DNA of 64,000 nt from positions 1 through 64,000 of the forward strand of contig MJGA01000060.1 in assembly GCA_001910725.1 (NCBI GenBank), written 5' to 3'. Below, in pieces: positions 62,362 through 64,000 of the stretch. Origin of the DNA: Phanerodontia chrysosporium. Its lineage: Eukaryota > Basidiomycota > Agaricomycetes > Polyporales > Phanerochaetaceae. The translations under genes were made by a program, and so were the position numbers. Positions within the stretch are counted from its first letter, which is position 1. The number at the start of each line of letters is the position of its first letter. The notes under the pieces were generated by a model. That model made no database searches. It worked only from the letters and a program-made list of their open reading frames with translations, and was not told the origin of the DNA.

Positions 62362-64000
62362 TCAACGTCCTTCCGGGGGCGCAAACGATGTGAACGGAAT
62401 GCCTATACTCGACAGCGGAGAGAGCCGGCCACTGAGATTATCCGCGAGGCTGCCGTGGCGCCTGCGGCCTCCGAAGCTTTGCGAGTCGACGGTGCTTCCG
62501 GACTGCGCAGTCGACGGACGCGTCACAGACGCGCCGCGCGACCTGGTCCTGCCAGGCGCGTCCGGATACACGACGCCGTTCGGGTTCGGGGCCTCGGCGT
62601 ACCGCGCGGGCGAGCCCTGCGCCGACGGTGCGCGCGCCACGTACTCCTGCGTCCCCGGGACGACAGGTGCGGGCGCAGGCGCGGGCGTCATGCGCGGGGG
62701 CTCGGGCGGGCCGAGGATCTGCGCGAGCGAGGGCAGCGCGGTGTGCGCGTGCTCGGGGCTGAGGAGGTGCGGCGCAGTGCCGGTCTGGGAGGACGACGGC
62801 GAGGCGTCGGTGGACTGCAACACAAAAAAAGCAAGGAGAGAGGGTCGCTCAGCGCATGGTGTCCCAGCCCGGGTCATAGTGCAAGACGCGTACGGGAGAC
62901 TCGACCTCGATCGTCGGCACCTCGTGCGGCGCCGCGTCGTCGTGCGACTGCCGGCTCTTGGAGCGCTTCCGGCTGAAGAGCTTCTGCAGCGTGCTCCGCG
63001 TGTCTGTGCTCCCGCTCCCGCGCCGCCGGTGCGATGAGTGCGGGCTGTCGGAGGGACCGGCCCCGGCGTAGATGCGCTCTGGAGGGGGAGCTGGGGGAGC
63101 CTGCTCCCTGCGTCCACGGCTTGAGGCTGTGGCGGGCTACGGGCAGGGCATCGTCAACCTGACTATGCCCAGAAGAGCTCGAGGGACTTACACTGTCGCG
63201 GTAGATCTGCTGCCGTCCAGACAGCGTCTCGCGGTCCACGCCTTGCCGGTAAACCTGCGGCGGCGCGACGATGTCATACTCGGAGATCCTGGTCGACGTC
63301 TTCGATTGCGGCGAGCGCATCATGCTCTGTGGTGGCGGCTTGTACGACGTCGAGGGCGCATTGTACGCGTAGTCGCGCGAGCGCACACTGGGCTCGTACC
63401 GCCGTTCCCGCCGCGGCACTTCGCGGGGGCGGATGGGCACAGGCAAAGGGGACCGGTCTGGAACTTGTGGAAGGGGTGCCTCCGGCTGGCGGGGCGAGGG
63501 GTCGACTGGCGACAGCGGTCGTTGGAACTCGTGAGGCGGCGGGATCTCGATCGACGAGACGTCATTGTCCTTCGCGTACGGAATCCAGTTGTCTGGGGGC
63601 TCGACGTAGGGAGGATGTGAAGGCGACGGGGGCGCCTCGCGTATGGGAATGGGCACGGGGTCATCGGAGCGTGTTGGAGGCGGGATTGGGATTGGGTCCT
63701 CTGAACGTGCCGGGGGCGGCACTGGGACGGGTGCAGGCGATGGAGGGGGCTGTGGACGTTCATGAGCGATCGAAGGGGCATTCACGGGTGTCGTGACAGT
63801 TGGAATAGGTAAGGAGTCTGCGATGGGCGCAAAGTCGGGGACACGCTCTTGTCTGCTGGACGGTGGGCGCGAGGGCACGATGCGAATCGATTCGGGTTGT
63901 CGAGATGGAATGGGCCTAGGCGCACAGAAGCGGGTTAATAAGATGGACGGCACGACCTCCCAGAGGAAATGAGCTCACTCAGGCAGAGGCGACATCCGAT
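62362..64000 (-). CDS. Proline-rich protein of unknown function, cut by window edge
   Basis: Predicted exons on the minus strand: beyond 64000 to 63192, 63100-62894 and 62814-62362, with introns of 91 and 79 bp in phase 0. The visible protein is extremely rich in Pro, Ser and Arg (PPPARSEDPIPIPPPTRSDD type repeats), then a basic Ser-rich tail (STLQKLFSRKRSKSRQS). No folded domain is visible. The frame stays open to the right edge (FLWEVVPSIL), so the N-terminus is missing. It converges on the EEP gene with 145 bp between stops. Confidence 0.65.

Overview
This window looks like a piece of nuclear genome from a basidiomycete fungus, probably an Agaricomycete. The evidence is genes with many introns of about 45-65 bp using GT..AG, a cluster of polyporopepsin-type aspartic proteases, F-box and wax-synthase-like genes of the kind common in mushrooms, and basidiomycete-type transposable elements. 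The left 27 kb is almost entirely transposons. The right 36 kb is a gene-dense region with relics between the genes. Layout, left part. Positions 1-17595 hold two tandem copies of a very large Ty3/gypsy-like LTR retrotransposon on the minus strand. They share the middle LTR (3515-4561); the outer LTR is 16549-17595. The complete copy is about 14.1 kb, with an internal region near 12 kb. In element order it carries a capsid ORF, an in-frame TGA, a zinc-knuckle and retropepsin segment, about 1,700 residues of unrecognised protein, a short signal-peptide-like and membrane segment, reverse transcriptase/RNase H, and a frameshifted integrase. Positions 17734-27271 are a DNA transposon with 41-bp terminal inverted repeats and a TA duplication. 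It encodes a Tc1/mariner/IS630-like DDE transposase with two introns. A Ty1/copia element (20548-26707) sits inside the first coding exon, with identical 290-bp LTRs and a 5-bp duplication GTCCT. Layout, right part: an F-box protein (28.5 kb), an NmrA-like relic (30.2 kb), a VIT plus von Willebrand A protein (32.3-35.7 kb), an aspartic-protease paralogue with altered active site (36.4-38.1 kb), a possible MITE (38.5-39.2 kb), a protease relic (39.5 kb), NADP isocitrate dehydrogenase with two predicted starts (39.9-41.7 kb), a wax-synthase-like MBOAT gene and its truncated duplicate (41.8-43.9 kb), an F-box-like protein (44.3-45.2 kb), an NT-C2 domain protein (46.2-47.7 kb), mitochondrial ribosomal protein bL28m (48.2-48.7 kb), a cupin (48.9-49.4 kb), three tandem aspartic proteases (50.3-57.0 kb), an AAA ATPase (58.1-60.6 kb), an endonuclease/exonuclease/phosphatase protein (61.0-62.2 kb) and a proline-rich protein running off the right edge. 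Functional reading: the genes do not form an obvious pathway or metabolic cluster. The two themes are transposon nesting on the left and local duplication with decay of aspartic proteases and MBOAT genes on the right. Several otherwise well-preserved genes are each broken by a single missing base (near 35137, 55612, 59022, 61770 and 61840), which could be real decay or indel errors in the assembly. All splice sites and gene models were read by eye and are predictions.
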